This document shows, piece after piece, positions 1 to 7,667 of a DNA stretch of 53,269 nt. The notes under the pieces were generated by a model that worked only from the letters and a program-made list of their open reading frames with translations, ran no database searches and was not told the DNA's origin. Position 1 is the stretch's first letter. Every line of letters starts with the position of its first letter. The stretch covers positions 1 through 53,269 of the forward strand of contig JAQXLY010000045.1 in the NCBI GenBank assembly GCA_029012365.1, read 5' to 3'. The translations under genes were made by a program, and so were the position numbers. The stretch comes from Lachnospiraceae bacterium (GTDB lineage Bacteria > Bacillota > Clostridia > Lachnospirales > Lachnospiraceae).

Positions 1-140
1 TTCGTCAGACCAGAGATTTGCCTCCACCTTCCTTCAGATTCGCAGTCACCCACGACACCCTTGGTTTTGGCTGTGTCCTTCCCACTACTAGGGCGAACTA
101 GGGACTTGCACCCTTTAGCGACGTGCGCCGCAAGGCGCAC
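1..140 (-). mobile_element. 5' end of a group II intron, class C-like (truncated by window edge)
   Basis: Read on the minus strand from 140 down to 1, the sequence starts with GTGCGCC, the usual 5' end of bacterial group II introns. It continues with the domain I signatures 'AGGGTGCAAGTCCCTA', 'CAAGGGTGTCGTGGGTGAC', 'AATCTGAAGGAAGGTGGAGG' and 'CAAATCTCTGGTCTGACGAA'. From memory these match the domain I layout of the Oceanobacillus iheyensis group IIC ribozyme. The intron begins a few bases after a terminator hairpin (150-179) in the same orientation, which is the classic group IIC insertion site. Domains II-VI and any reverse transcriptase/maturase would lie beyond the left edge, so whether it is intact cannot be judged here. 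Confidence 0.85.
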
Positions 141-141
141 C

Positions 142-180
142 TAAAAGCAGGGGGCTGTCGCACGAACGTGACAGCCCCCT
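142..180 (-). terminator. Rho-independent terminator that is also the group II intron target
   Basis: A perfect 10-bp stem (GGGGGCTGTC at 150-159 with GACAGCCCCC at 170-179) encloses a 10-base loop. On the minus strand it is followed by TGCTTTTAG. It ends the operon whose last gene stops at 231. The intron starts right after the TTTTAG, so the natural U-tract is interrupted by the insertion. Confidence 0.85.
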
Positions 181-230
181 TGTACCAGTATCCTCAGCTA
201 TACTCTCATCAAATTTCCCGTTTTATTATA

Positions 231-1295
231 TTATTTCCGTTTTTCCTTTTCCGCCAGTGTTATTTCTATCTTATCAGCCACCCATTCCCACCAGTTTGCC
301 TCATTGACCTTCATGGAAAAGTCCTGCAGGCTGCCAAAGCCATACTCCTTTTGAAGTACCTCTCCTTCAAAAACCCTGCTTCCTGCTTCAAACACCGACA
401 GCCTTACTCTGCTAAGGTTGATATCCGTATAACAAAGAAAACTTTGCTCTCCGTCCGTCACCATATCTGCGAGTATGCAGGTGTCTGCCTCTTCAAACCA
501 TGCCGTAAACTCTTCTCCTCCGTCCCACAGTACCCTTTCTTCTGCTTCATCCGTATCAAAAGAGTACACATACGCCAGTAGCGCATTATCCTTCGCGCCT
601 ATTACCGCAAGGGTATTCTCCTCTTCTCCCGCTACCAGCCAGAGAAAGGAAAAAGCTTTTGCATCATCTCCCATTCGAAGAATACACGTCGCGGTTCCGT
701 CTTCATCAAACCGGTAAATCCCTTTGTTCACCGTCATATGAGGTTTATACTCCGGTTCCATCCAAAGATAACCGTACAAGGCTCCGTTAAGCTCACATAA
801 ATACCTTCCGCTATAATGGTATCCCTCGTTCAGTGACAAGGAAAAGCCCTCATATTGCTTCGGCCCGCTCCCGTCGTAATCATATAAAAATCCGTCACAT
901 AGAAACCATTCCGCATGATACTCCGGAAAGTCCACTGAATGCCCCGAAAAGTACATTCGGTTTTTCACATCCGATTGCTTCACGCTTTCATAGCTTCGTC
1001 CGGTTGTAGCCTGATTCCCGGCAATTTCTACGGTCTGCGTCTGATAAAAGTATCTGGCATCCGCATCCAGGTTTTCACGATTAAACCATTCCTTCTCATC
1101 CGTCCAAATTCTTTCTGCTGTCCCTACACATATTTTTACTCCGGTCGCTTTCTCTATGTCTCCCGAAAGAACCGTAACCGTACCGGTCCCTTTATTGTGT
1201 TTTACCGTAATTCCGATAAAAACAGCCCCGGCTGCGGAGAACACCGTCAGGCATACAAACAGAAGGACCGCCACCCGCATTCGCTTTTTAAACAT
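231..1295 (-). CDS. Exported or membrane-anchored protein of unknown function, ABC operon
   Basis: The 354-residue protein is not recognised. It has a short basic N-terminus, one hydrophobic segment (about residues 7-28) that could be a signal anchor, and a long soluble extracytoplasmic part rich in aromatic and acidic residues. That part has short strand-like blocks such as GIYRFDEDG and may form a beta-rich or propeller-like fold. The start overlaps the upstream ATPase gene by 8 bases, so the two are translationally coupled, and it is the last gene of the GntR-controlled ABC operon before the terminator at 150-179. A role as an accessory subunit or sensor of the ABC system is inferred from position only. 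Confidence 0.75.
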   Translation of the reverse strand: MFKKRMRVAVLLFVCLTVFSAAGAVFIGITVKHNKGTGTVTVLSGDIEKATGVKICVGTAERIWTDEKEWFNRENLDADARYFYQTQTVEIAGNQATTGRSYESVKQSDVKNRMYFSGHSVDFPEYHAEWFLCDGFLYDYDGSGPKQYEGFSLSLNEGYHYSGRYLCELNGALYGYLWMEPEYKPHMTVNKGIYRFDEDGTATCILRMGDDAKAFSFLWLVAGEEENTLAVIGAKDNALLAYVYSFDTDEAEERVLWDGGEEFTAWFEEADTCILADMVTDGEQSFLCYTDINLSRVRLSVFEAGSRVFEGEVLQKEYGFGSLQDFSMKVNEANWWEWVADKIEITLAEKEKRK

Positions 1296-2025
1296 CCCTG
1301 TCCTCCATTCTCCGGATAAACTCCGCAGCCCTGCCCTCGTTATAGTTCAGTTTCTTTTTCAACCACGTTACCACATCCGTATTGCTCTCTTCCATCTCAT
1401 CCATACTGACATCTGCTACAATATCGAGCTTATCGACCAAAAGCACCCGGTTAATCATGGATTCCACCTCTTCTACCAGATGAGTTGCAATGACAAGACA
1501 CTCGTTTTCTTCCAAAAGCCCCAGCAAAAGCTTATAATAATCCTTTCTGTGAAATAAATCATTATTGGCAAACGGCTCATCCAGAAAGATATAATCTCCA
1601 CCCTGACATAAAGCAAATACCGTTTCTACCTGATTCTTTTCTCCCACGGAAAGCTCTTTTAGCTTCCATTTTAACGGAATCTCAAAATACTCGGTCAAAA
1701 GCTTAAACCGTTCCTTACGAAACTCCGGGAAATTCATCTCATAAAACTCCCTCTGCTCCGCTACCGTAAATTCCCCGAAAAAGGTATGCTCACAGCTTCC
1801 GAGAGAAAGACGATGCAGATTCTTATACGTAACCGGTGCTCCGTCCAGAGTAATCTCATGCATCGGACGCTCCTTCATTCCGAGAATCTCTTTGATTAAT
1901 GTTGTTTTTCCGGAACCGTTTTTTCCAAGCAGTGCAACGATTTCTCCCGGTTTTAAGGATACGTGTTCTAAAAAAGATTCATTCTGTGTCGGAAAGCTCC
2001 GCTTATAGCTCTTTATTTCTAACAT
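1288..2025 (-). CDS. ABC transporter ATP-binding protein
   Basis: The 245-residue nucleotide-binding subunit has Walker A GKNGSGKTT near residue 35, a divergent signature LSVGEKNQ near 125, Walker B YIFLDEPF near 150 and a switch histidine in VIATHLVEE. Length and motifs fit the ATPases of YtrB/BcrA-type systems that work with small ABC-2 membrane proteins. The two membrane proteins directly upstream (2056-2805 and 2771-3541) are its likely partners, and a GntR/YtrA regulator heads the operon. Such systems act in antibiotic or cell-envelope stress responses in Bacilli; the substrate here is unknown. An 'ATTTCCTCCTGT' block just upstream (minus sense AGGAGG) is the ribosome binding site. Confidence 0.9.
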   Translation of the reverse strand: MLEIKSYKRSFPTQNESFLEHVSLKPGEIVALLGKNGSGKTTLIKEILGMKERPMHEITLDGAPVTYKNLHRLSLGSCEHTFFGEFTVAEQREFYEMNFPEFRKERFKLLTEYFEIPLKWKLKELSVGEKNQVETVFALCQGGDYIFLDEPFANNDLFHRKDYYKLLLGLLEENECLVIATHLVEEVESMINRVLLVDKLDIVADVSMDEMEESNTDVVTWLKKKLNYNEGRAAEFIRRMEDRDV

Positions 2026-2055
2026 CTCATTTCCTCCTGTCCTTACAGCCTGCAG

Positions 2056-2805
2056 CTACAATTTATAATATACATGTCTTACAAGAAACGCCGTAACTAT
2101 GCTTATCAGAAAAAGCAGTACCGCCAAAAGCTCCCATGCATTTGTAAACCATATCGCTTCCGTAAACAAAAGTACCGTCATAACAAGTCCGCCCAAGGCC
2201 ACGATACCTCCGGGAATATCTTTTTTTATCCTTCGCAGCACCAGGCTGCCTAATAAAATCGATAAGGCAAACAACAACATGTACAAAATGATTTCCCCGA
2301 TTGATTTTATCGGAACGAGCTTCCAAAGCTCATCTGCCCTGCCGGTACGCAGTCCTTCCGGCGTATGTTTGCAATACATCCCCCACTGAAAAAGCCATTG
2401 CAGTGCATAATACAACACATACAAGGTTCCCGGAAAAAGTACCGCCGAAAGCTTTGCCTTCAAATATTTCCCGCGATAGTCCGGTATTCTTCGTAATGTC
2501 ACATACCAGTTTTCCTTAAAGCTTTCCCGATGTACAACTACAATTCCGAGAAACACCGTGAGAAACACCATACACATCAAACCAAAAAGGCAATAATCCT
2601 TCTGCAAAAAGTCACAAACCTCTGCTCCGGACGTCACATCCGCTCTTTCCAAAAGCTTTACTTTCTCTATTGCGTTTTCTAAATCGTTCCGATACCCGGC
2701 AGCTTCCAGAATCCATGCTGTTATATTGAGAAGTAAAGCAGAAAGCAGAAAACGCCTGATTGTTTTTGCGTCACACCACCCGTTCACTAAGTTCCGTTCT
2801 GTCAT
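2056..2805 (-). CDS. ABC transporter membrane subunit (second)
   Basis: A polytopic membrane protein of about 249 residues with roughly six hydrophobic segments, consistent with an ABC-2-type permease. The frame is open up to 2856, but the start is set at the ATG at 2805 because GGAGGAGACAAAAGG lies directly before it; the longer form has no such site. With this start it overlaps the end of the preceding membrane gene by 35 bases in another frame. It probably pairs with the 256-residue protein upstream and the ATPase downstream. No substrate can be read from the sequence. Confidence 0.8.
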   Translation of the reverse strand: MTERNLVNGWCDAKTIRRFLLSALLLNITAWILEAAGYRNDLENAIEKVKLLERADVTSGAEVCDFLQKDYCLFGLMCMVFLTVFLGIVVVHRESFKENWYVTLRRIPDYRGKYLKAKLSAVLFPGTLYVLYYALQWLFQWGMYCKHTPEGLRTGRADELWKLVPIKSIGEIILYMLLFALSILLGSLVLRRIKKDIPGGIVALGGLVMTVLLFTEAIWFTNAWELLAVLLFLISIVTAFLVRHVYYKL

Positions 2806-3541
2806 CCTTTTGTCTCCTCCTATAGGCAAACACCACTTTACCGATTCCATAACCACCGAAAATTATCATACATACGAAGCTTTCAATGCGACCTGTCCGG
2901 TTATCTCCGAAAGAAAAATAAGTAAATGCCATTAAAATAAACCATATCCATATAAGGTTGTTCCAATCCCTGTTCCGCCGGAGGTCTCCTGCCAGAGGCG
3001 CTATTACGGATACCGCCGCCACGGCAACCGTCAGCGCCGGAATTGCCATGCCGTTTGCCACCGGATAAAGCCGGTACAGATGAGGAAACATATAAAATGC
3101 CGAATAAATTTCCGCCCCACCGTAAGTTGCCTCCGGTATCAAACTATTTTCCAGTAACAGCAGCAGACAAAGCATCAAAAAATAAACCAAAAAGGCACTG
3201 AGAGTCACAAAAAAGGAATAACTCAGGCGTATCAATGCCCTTGTTTCCTCCGGAAGCGGTATCCGCTTCACGGCTAATTCATTCTTGTCCTGCTTTGCAA
3301 AGCCGACCTTCAATATCACCTGTACTCCGATTACCAGAACAAAAAAAGCAAGTTCAAGCGGCAACACTTTTAGTTGCTCCAAAAAGGAAACTGCACACGT
3401 TGTATTCGCAACTTTGGTAAACCAATTATATAAAAACAATCCCGTTAGCATAGCAAGCACAATCCCGTACAGCCACAAAATCGGTGCCAGCGTATACTTT
3501 ATCTGTAAGCCCCGGAATGCCTGTCGTCTGCTCTTTTCCAT
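2771..3541 (-). CDS. ABC transporter membrane subunit (first)
   Basis: A 256-residue integral membrane protein with about six hydrophobic stretches (for example residues 18-38, 62-82, 105-130, 160-185, 200-212 and 225-240). It is the first structural gene after the GntR regulator and is followed by a second membrane protein and an ATPase, the arrangement seen in ytr-like operons. A 'GGAGGGAATAG' ribosome binding site precedes the ATG. Sequence similarity within the ABC-2 group is weak by eye, so the subunit call rests on topology and context. Confidence 0.75.
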   Translation of the reverse strand: MEKSRRQAFRGLQIKYTLAPILWLYGIVLAMLTGLFLYNWFTKVANTTCAVSFLEQLKVLPLELAFFVLVIGVQVILKVGFAKQDKNELAVKRIPLPEETRALIRLSYSFFVTLSAFLVYFLMLCLLLLLENSLIPEATYGGAEIYSAFYMFPHLYRLYPVANGMAIPALTVAVAAVSVIAPLAGDLRRNRDWNNLIWIWFILMAFTYFSFGDNRTGRIESFVCMIIFGGYGIGKVVFAYRRRQKDDRTELSERVV

Positions 3542-3555
3542 TATCTATTCCCTCC

Positions 3556-3927
3556 TTACCAATTTTCTTTTATCAGCTCCACGGCCTCCTCTGCCGTAAG
3601 TCCCATCTTCTTCACTTCCCCGATATACCTCTCCGCTTCTGCCGCAAGCAGCTCCCGCCGGTACTTATCTACCATACTCTCATCAAACTGTAACAAGCTT
3701 TTAGAGCCCGCAAAGGAAACCAACAGCCCCTCCTCTTCCATCAGGCGGTACGCCTTCTGAATCGTATTGGGATTTACCTCTAACATGGCAGAAAGGACAC
3801 GTCTGGACGGAAGCCCATCGCCGTCCCGTACCTGCCGGTTCACCATCTTGATTTTAATAAACCGTACAATCTGAAGATAAATGGGACTTTCCTCATTCAG
3901 CTTTAATTCCGAAAAGTCCACTACCAT
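3556..3927 (-). CDS. GntR-family transcriptional regulator, YtrA subfamily
   Basis: A small regulator of about 123 residues. A winged helix-turn-helix occupies residues 10-75, with the family hallmarks PIYLQIVRFIK, GLPSRRVLSAMLEVNPNT and AYRLMEEEGLL. The short C-terminal part lacks a large effector domain, which is typical of the YtrA group. The frame is open to a TTG at 3957, but the ATG at 3927 is preferred because AGGTGAG sits just upstream and the longer form would start inside the operator. It heads an ABC transporter operon and probably represses it through two dyads that overlap the promoter (3956-4011). Confidence 0.88.
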   Translation of the reverse strand: MVVDFSELKLNEESPIYLQIVRFIKIKMVNRQVRDGDGLPSRRVLSAMLEVNPNTIQKAYRLMEEEGLLVSFAGSKSLLQFDESMVDKYRRELLAAEAERYIGEVKKMGLTAEEAVELIKENW

Positions 3928-3955
3928 GTGTCTCACCTGCCTTTCCTTCATTTTC

Positions 3956-4011
3956 AAACCGTATTACTCATATAATACAGTTCCTAACCGTATTATAGCA
4001 ATAATACAGTT
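3956..4011 (-). promoter_or_regulatory. Two tandem operator-like dyads, probable GntR binding sites
   Basis: Two imperfect inverted repeats of the form CTGTATTAT-n4-ATAATACGG lie at 3986-4011 and 3956-3982 (minus sense). The first overlaps the -10 element and spacer; the second covers the likely transcription start. Identical half-sites in both copies, placed at the promoter of a GntR gene, point to autoregulation. Binding by this protein is inferred. Confidence 0.75.
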
Positions 4012-4020
4012 TGATGTCAA
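3992..4020 (-). promoter_or_regulatory. Consensus sigma-A promoter of the GntR/ABC operon
   Basis: On the minus strand TTGACA (4020-4015) is followed by a 17-base spacer and TATAAT (3997-3992), a perfect match to the vegetative consensus. Transcription would start near 3985, ahead of the GntR gene. A promoter this strong needs repression, which fits the overlapping dyads. Confidence 0.88.
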
Positions 4021-4044
4021 CAGTTTTTTACAGAAAAGCGCACG

Positions 4045-4071
4045 AAAAAGGGCCGCGCTCCGGCGCAGCCC
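4045..4071 (-). terminator. Rho-independent terminator after the GH94 gene
   Basis: On the minus strand GGGCTGCGC, a 4-base loop and GCGCGGCCC (one G-U pair) form a 9-bp stem, followed by TTTTTC. It lies about 40 bases after the stop codon of the GH94 phosphorylase gene. Confidence 0.85.
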
Positions 4072-4108
4072 CTCTGAAACTCAGTAGAATTAATTTGTCA
4101 GGCAACTC

Positions 4109-6505
4109 TTAGCCCATTACTACCACAATGTTATTCACATCGGCAAGCTTTGTTTCCGGAACATAATTTCCGGCAAGCTCCTCTCCGTTTAAGGTGAGCT
4201 TCTTTACACCACTCTCCACATGGGCGGAGTTATCAATCGTAATATTAAGCTTCTTACCACGGAAATTCTTCTCAATCTTAAAGCCGTCCCACTCAGACGG
4301 AATGGACGGAGCGATTGCAAGACCGTCAAAGTCCGGACGCATACCGCAGATACCCTCTACACAGCCAACCATAACCGTGGATGCTGTACCGGTCAGCCAG
4401 TGTACGTGGGAACGTCCTTCATACGGAGATGCCTTACTCTCGGTGAACTGACCGTGAACATACGGCTCCATAACACGAATTTCTGCCTTGTCGTTCATGG
4501 CAATCGGTGAAGACTCCATAAAGTAACGGAAAGCACGGTCGCCGTGACCGAGGAGTGCTTCCGCAAGGATTAACCAGCCCTGGGACTGGGAGAAGATACC
4601 ACCGTTCTCCTTTACATCCAGATTAAATACCTTCATCAAAGCGCCATCGAAATAGTGCTTTTTGTACGGAGGATCAAGAAGCTTTGCACCATACGGGGTA
4701 TTTAAAATATTATATACGCTGTTCATGGCAGTCTCAGCACGCTCACCCGATGCAAATCTGGAAATAACGCTCCAGCTCTGCGGATTTAACCACATATTTG
4801 CCTCCGGGTCCTTCTTCGCGCCAACAATAACACCGTCTTCCCTGATACCGCGGATAAATCTGTCCTCATCCCAGCACTTCTCAAGGGAAGCCGAAAGCTT
4901 AGCCTGTACCTCATCGAGATATGCCACATAAGCTGTATCCTTCTTATACTCAGCCATCCTTCTGAGCTCAGACATTGCATAGTAAAGCTGGAATGCTACA
5001 AAGGTAGACTCACCCTTTGAGCCGAGACGCAGACAGTCATTCCAGTCCGCATGAAGACCTGCCGGCATATCATGGTCACCGAGACGCTCCATAGAGAACT
5101 TAATTGCTCTCTTTAGGTGCTCGTAAACCGTATCCTCGCCACCGTTTGCATAAACAATTACTTCATCAAGGAATGCCTTGTTACCGCTCTCACCGATGTA
5201 CTTGACAATGGTCGGGAACAGCCAGAGTGCATCATCCGCACGATAAGACGGATGTCCTGTCTCCTTAACATACTCCGGGTCGTCCGGTGTATTCTCATGT
5301 CCTGCCTTGTGGTCAAACTTAACAAGCGGAAGTCCCCCACCGTTATCCACCTGTGCCGAAAGCATGAAACGAATCTTCTCTGCAGCCATCTCCGGATCAA
5401 GATGAATAATACCCTGAATATCCTGCACGGTATCACGATAGCCGTAACCGTTCCGGAGACCGCAGTAAATAAGGGATGCCGCTCTGGACCAGATAAAGGT
5501 AATGAAACACTGGTAAGCATTCCATACATTAATCATGTTATTGAACTCATCGGACGGAGTCTCAACCTTGAAATTGGAAAGCTGTCCGTGCCAGTAATTT
5601 TTCAGCTGTGCTATCTCGGCATCTACCTTTCCCGCTTCCTTGTATTCATTTAAAATAGCTGTAGCCTCTGCATTATTCTTTCTGCCGAGAATATAGATAA
5701 GCTCCTTCGTTTCACCGGACTTTAATACAAAATCGGACTGTAGTGCACCACAGGAATTGCTGCAATAATTCAAAACATTATCACATTTTCCCCGTTCTAC
5801 CGCTATTGGATTTGAATAGGTTCTGTACGATCCGATAAAGCTGCTAAGACTTCCGTTATAGGCTGAAACAGGTGCACCTACAAGTCCTAAGAAACGCTCC
5901 ATATTGTTAGAGCCCGTTTCATCGCAGCCGTTATGCTCATTAATATGCTGAACGATCTTATTTTCTTCAAAGCTTGTACGGGTGATAAACAGCGTATACT
6001 GTAAATTTACCTGATCCTGCTCATAGTTACTGTCGTTTGTAAACTCAACAAAACCGAAGGTAGAAAGATTTCTGTCCTTATTACTGCTATTCGTAATCTT
6101 TGTACGCCATACCTCGTAGGTCTTACCATACGGTACATAATATGTAGTCTCGGATTTGATACCGGTATACTCCGCAGTCATCACCGTATATGCGGTACCG
6201 TGGCGACACTCGCTCTTATAGGTATCAAGCGGTTTTCCTACCGGCTGCCAGGAAGCGGACCAGTAATCATTCTCATCATTATCCCTGATATAGATGTATC
6301 TTCCCGGAAGAGCCATCTCGGAATTAAAACGATAACGGGTAATACGTCCGTTCGCACCGGACTTTACAAAGCTGTAACCGGCTGCATTATTGGAGATAAT
6401 AGCACCGTACTCCGGGTCTCCCAGATAGTTTGCCCACGGTGCCGGGGTATCCGGTCTGGTAATCACGTACTCTTTGTTTTCAAGGTCAAAATAACCGTAC
6501 TTCAT
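4109..6505 (-). CDS. GH94 family phosphorylase, probably cellobiose phosphorylase
   Basis: About 798 residues. The start MKYGYFDLENKEYVIT and the RITRYRFN block are typical of cellobiose phosphorylases, which split cellobiose with phosphate into glucose and glucose 1-phosphate in the cytoplasm. The general acid aspartate is in HADWNDCL, and the phosphate-binding histidines are in GRSHVHWLTGTAS. Length fits the family. The frame is open to 6544, but the ATG at 6505 follows AAAGGAG at correct spacing. The gene stands alone between its terminator and a divergent AraC gene that may control it. Cellodextrin or a related beta-glucoside as substrate cannot be excluded by eye. Confidence 0.88.
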   Translation of the reverse strand: MKYGYFDLENKEYVITRPDTPAPWANYLGDPEYGAIISNNAAGYSFVKSGANGRITRYRFNSEMALPGRYIYIRDNDENDYWSASWQPVGKPLDTYKSECRHGTAYTVMTAEYTGIKSETTYYVPYGKTYEVWRTKITNSSNKDRNLSTFGFVEFTNDSNYEQDQVNLQYTLFITRTSFEENKIVQHINEHNGCDETGSNNMERFLGLVGAPVSAYNGSLSSFIGSYRTYSNPIAVERGKCDNVLNYCSNSCGALQSDFVLKSGETKELIYILGRKNNAEATAILNEYKEAGKVDAEIAQLKNYWHGQLSNFKVETPSDEFNNMINVWNAYQCFITFIWSRAASLIYCGLRNGYGYRDTVQDIQGIIHLDPEMAAEKIRFMLSAQVDNGGGLPLVKFDHKAGHENTPDDPEYVKETGHPSYRADDALWLFPTIVKYIGESGNKAFLDEVIVYANGGEDTVYEHLKRAIKFSMERLGDHDMPAGLHADWNDCLRLGSKGESTFVAFQLYYAMSELRRMAEYKKDTAYVAYLDEVQAKLSASLEKCWDEDRFIRGIREDGVIVGAKKDPEANMWLNPQSWSVISRFASGERAETAMNSVYNILNTPYGAKLLDPPYKKHYFDGALMKVFNLDVKENGGIFSQSQGWLILAEALLGHGDRAFRYFMESSPIAMNDKAEIRVMEPYVHGQFTESKASPYEGRSHVHWLTGTASTVMVGCVEGICGMRPDFDGLAIAPSIPSEWDGFKIEKNFRGKKLNITIDNSAHVESGVKKLTLNGEELAGNYVPETKLADVNNIVVVMG

Positions 6506-6550
6506 GAAATAAACTCCTTTCAAATTTCTAAAAATCATTCCCAATAAAAT

Positions 6551-6674
6551 TTGTACAAAAGCGACTTGCTTCCATACAGGACAATTTCCTCTTACTCCGG
6601 TAAATATCTAATATAATAATAGTATCTCAAATGCTGTCCTTTTTCTATGATAAAGAGAAGAAAAAATTGTACAA
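6551..6674. promoter_or_regulatory. GH94/AraC intergenic region with a TTGTACAA palindrome pair
   Basis: The 310-base divergent spacer (6506-6815) holds two identical 8-bp palindromes TTGTACAA at 6551-6558 and 6667-6674. They bracket an AT-rich stretch in which the GH94 promoter should lie, although I cannot pick a convincing -35/-10 pair on the minus strand. Paired operators like these could serve a repressor or the AraC protein. No long gene fits here; a 66-codon frame at 6592-6792 lacks support. Confidence 0.4.
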
Positions 6675-6688
6675 ACCTATTATCCGGA

Positions 6689-6717
6689 TTGACATAGACA
6701 TATAGGAATGCTACACT
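6689..6717 (+). promoter_or_regulatory. Predicted promoter of the AraC-type gene
   Basis: TTGACA (6689-6694), a 17-base spacer and TACACT (6712-6717) lie about 100 bases upstream of the AraC start codon. The -35 is perfect and the -10 matches four of six positions. Confidence 0.65.
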
Positions 6718-6815
6718 TATATTACGGAAGAAGAGCTGTTCTCTATCGGTATACGCCGAACATGAAATGAAGCGGCTTTTCCTCATTCGCATTTTTCAGA
6801 TGACAGGAGGAAGCT

Positions 6816-7667
6816 ATGCAGCTATATGAATTTTCCGATACCTTAAACCAGCCTTACGAAATCTATTTGTCAGATACAAAATCCTTTCCTCTTCACTGGC
6901 ATTACTACAGCGAAATTCTGTACATTAAAAAAGGCTCTATTCAGATTACCTGTAATGAAAAAGGACACATACTGCGCGAAGGAGATTTATGCTATTTTTA
7001 CCCGCTCCAGCTTCATGAAATATCCGAAACCGAAGATCATGAGGTAGAATATACCATTATTAAATTTGATTTCCACACCCTGAATCTCCCGCCTGCTCAT
7101 CTTACCAAATTATACGACTACTTTATTCACAGAACATCACAGGATGATTTTTGCATCATTATAAAAAAAGAGGACCTGAATCAGCCGCAAATGGATGCCT
7201 ACATGGAACATATTCTTGCTACCCACCAGGAAAGGGACGAATTTTATTCCCTTCAGATTCAGGCGGATTTGTACAGCATCCTCATTGAGATTGCAAAAAA
7301 AAGTAAAAAAGAAATCGGTACCGCCGCAAAACACCGTAACGATACCGACTTTACATTTCATCATATTCTGGAGTACATTGACACCCACTCCGGTGAGCCG
7401 CTTGAAATTCAGGAGTTAGCCCATATGTGCCATATGAGCTACTCTCACTTTGCAAAACTGTTTCGTGAAAACTATGGACGCTCCTGTAAAGAGTACATTA
7501 CCTATATACGTCTGATTAAAGCACAGGACTTTTTACTGCATACCGATTATGACATCAACTATATCGCAATGGAAACCGGCTTTTTCGATTGCAGCCATTT
7601 TATCCGTACCTATAAAAAATGGAAGGGCATCACTCCAAAGCAGGAGCGGATGTACAAATCACATTAG
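6816..7667 (+). CDS. AraC-family transcriptional regulator with cupin sensor domain
   Basis: A 283-residue regulator. The N-terminal 150 residues look like the AraC sugar-binding cupin (LHWHYYSEILYIKKG, REGDLCYFYP, LHEI). The C-terminal 100 residues hold two helix-turn-helix units, with IQELAHMCHMSYSHFAKLFRE and INYIAMETGFFDCSHF followed by KKWKGITPKQ. The ATG follows AGGAGGAAGCT. It is the only clear plus-strand gene here and is divergent from the GH94 phosphorylase, so control of disaccharide use is likely. Its stop codon overlaps that of the convergent MFS gene (shared TTAG). Confidence 0.9.
   Translation: MQLYEFSDTLNQPYEIYLSDTKSFPLHWHYYSEILYIKKGSIQITCNEKGHILREGDLCYFYPLQLHEISETEDHEVEYTIIKFDFHTLNLPPAHLTKLYDYFIHRTSQDDFCIIIKKEDLNQPQMDAYMEHILATHQERDEFYSLQIQADLYSILIEIAKKSKKEIGTAAKHRNDTDFTFHHILEYIDTHSGEPLEIQELAHMCHMSYSHFAKLFRENYGRSCKEYITYIRLIKAQDFLLHTDYDINYIAMETGFFDCSHFIRTYKKWKGITPKQERMYKSH

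Noticed and set aside
5117..5653. A 178-codon plus-strand open frame inside the GH94 gene
   Set aside because: It is antisense to a well supported enzyme gene with intact motifs, and its product looks random.
6592..6792. A 66-codon minus-strand frame in the GH94/AraC spacer
   Set aside because: It overlaps the AraC promoter region, has no ribosome binding site and its translation is not protein-like.
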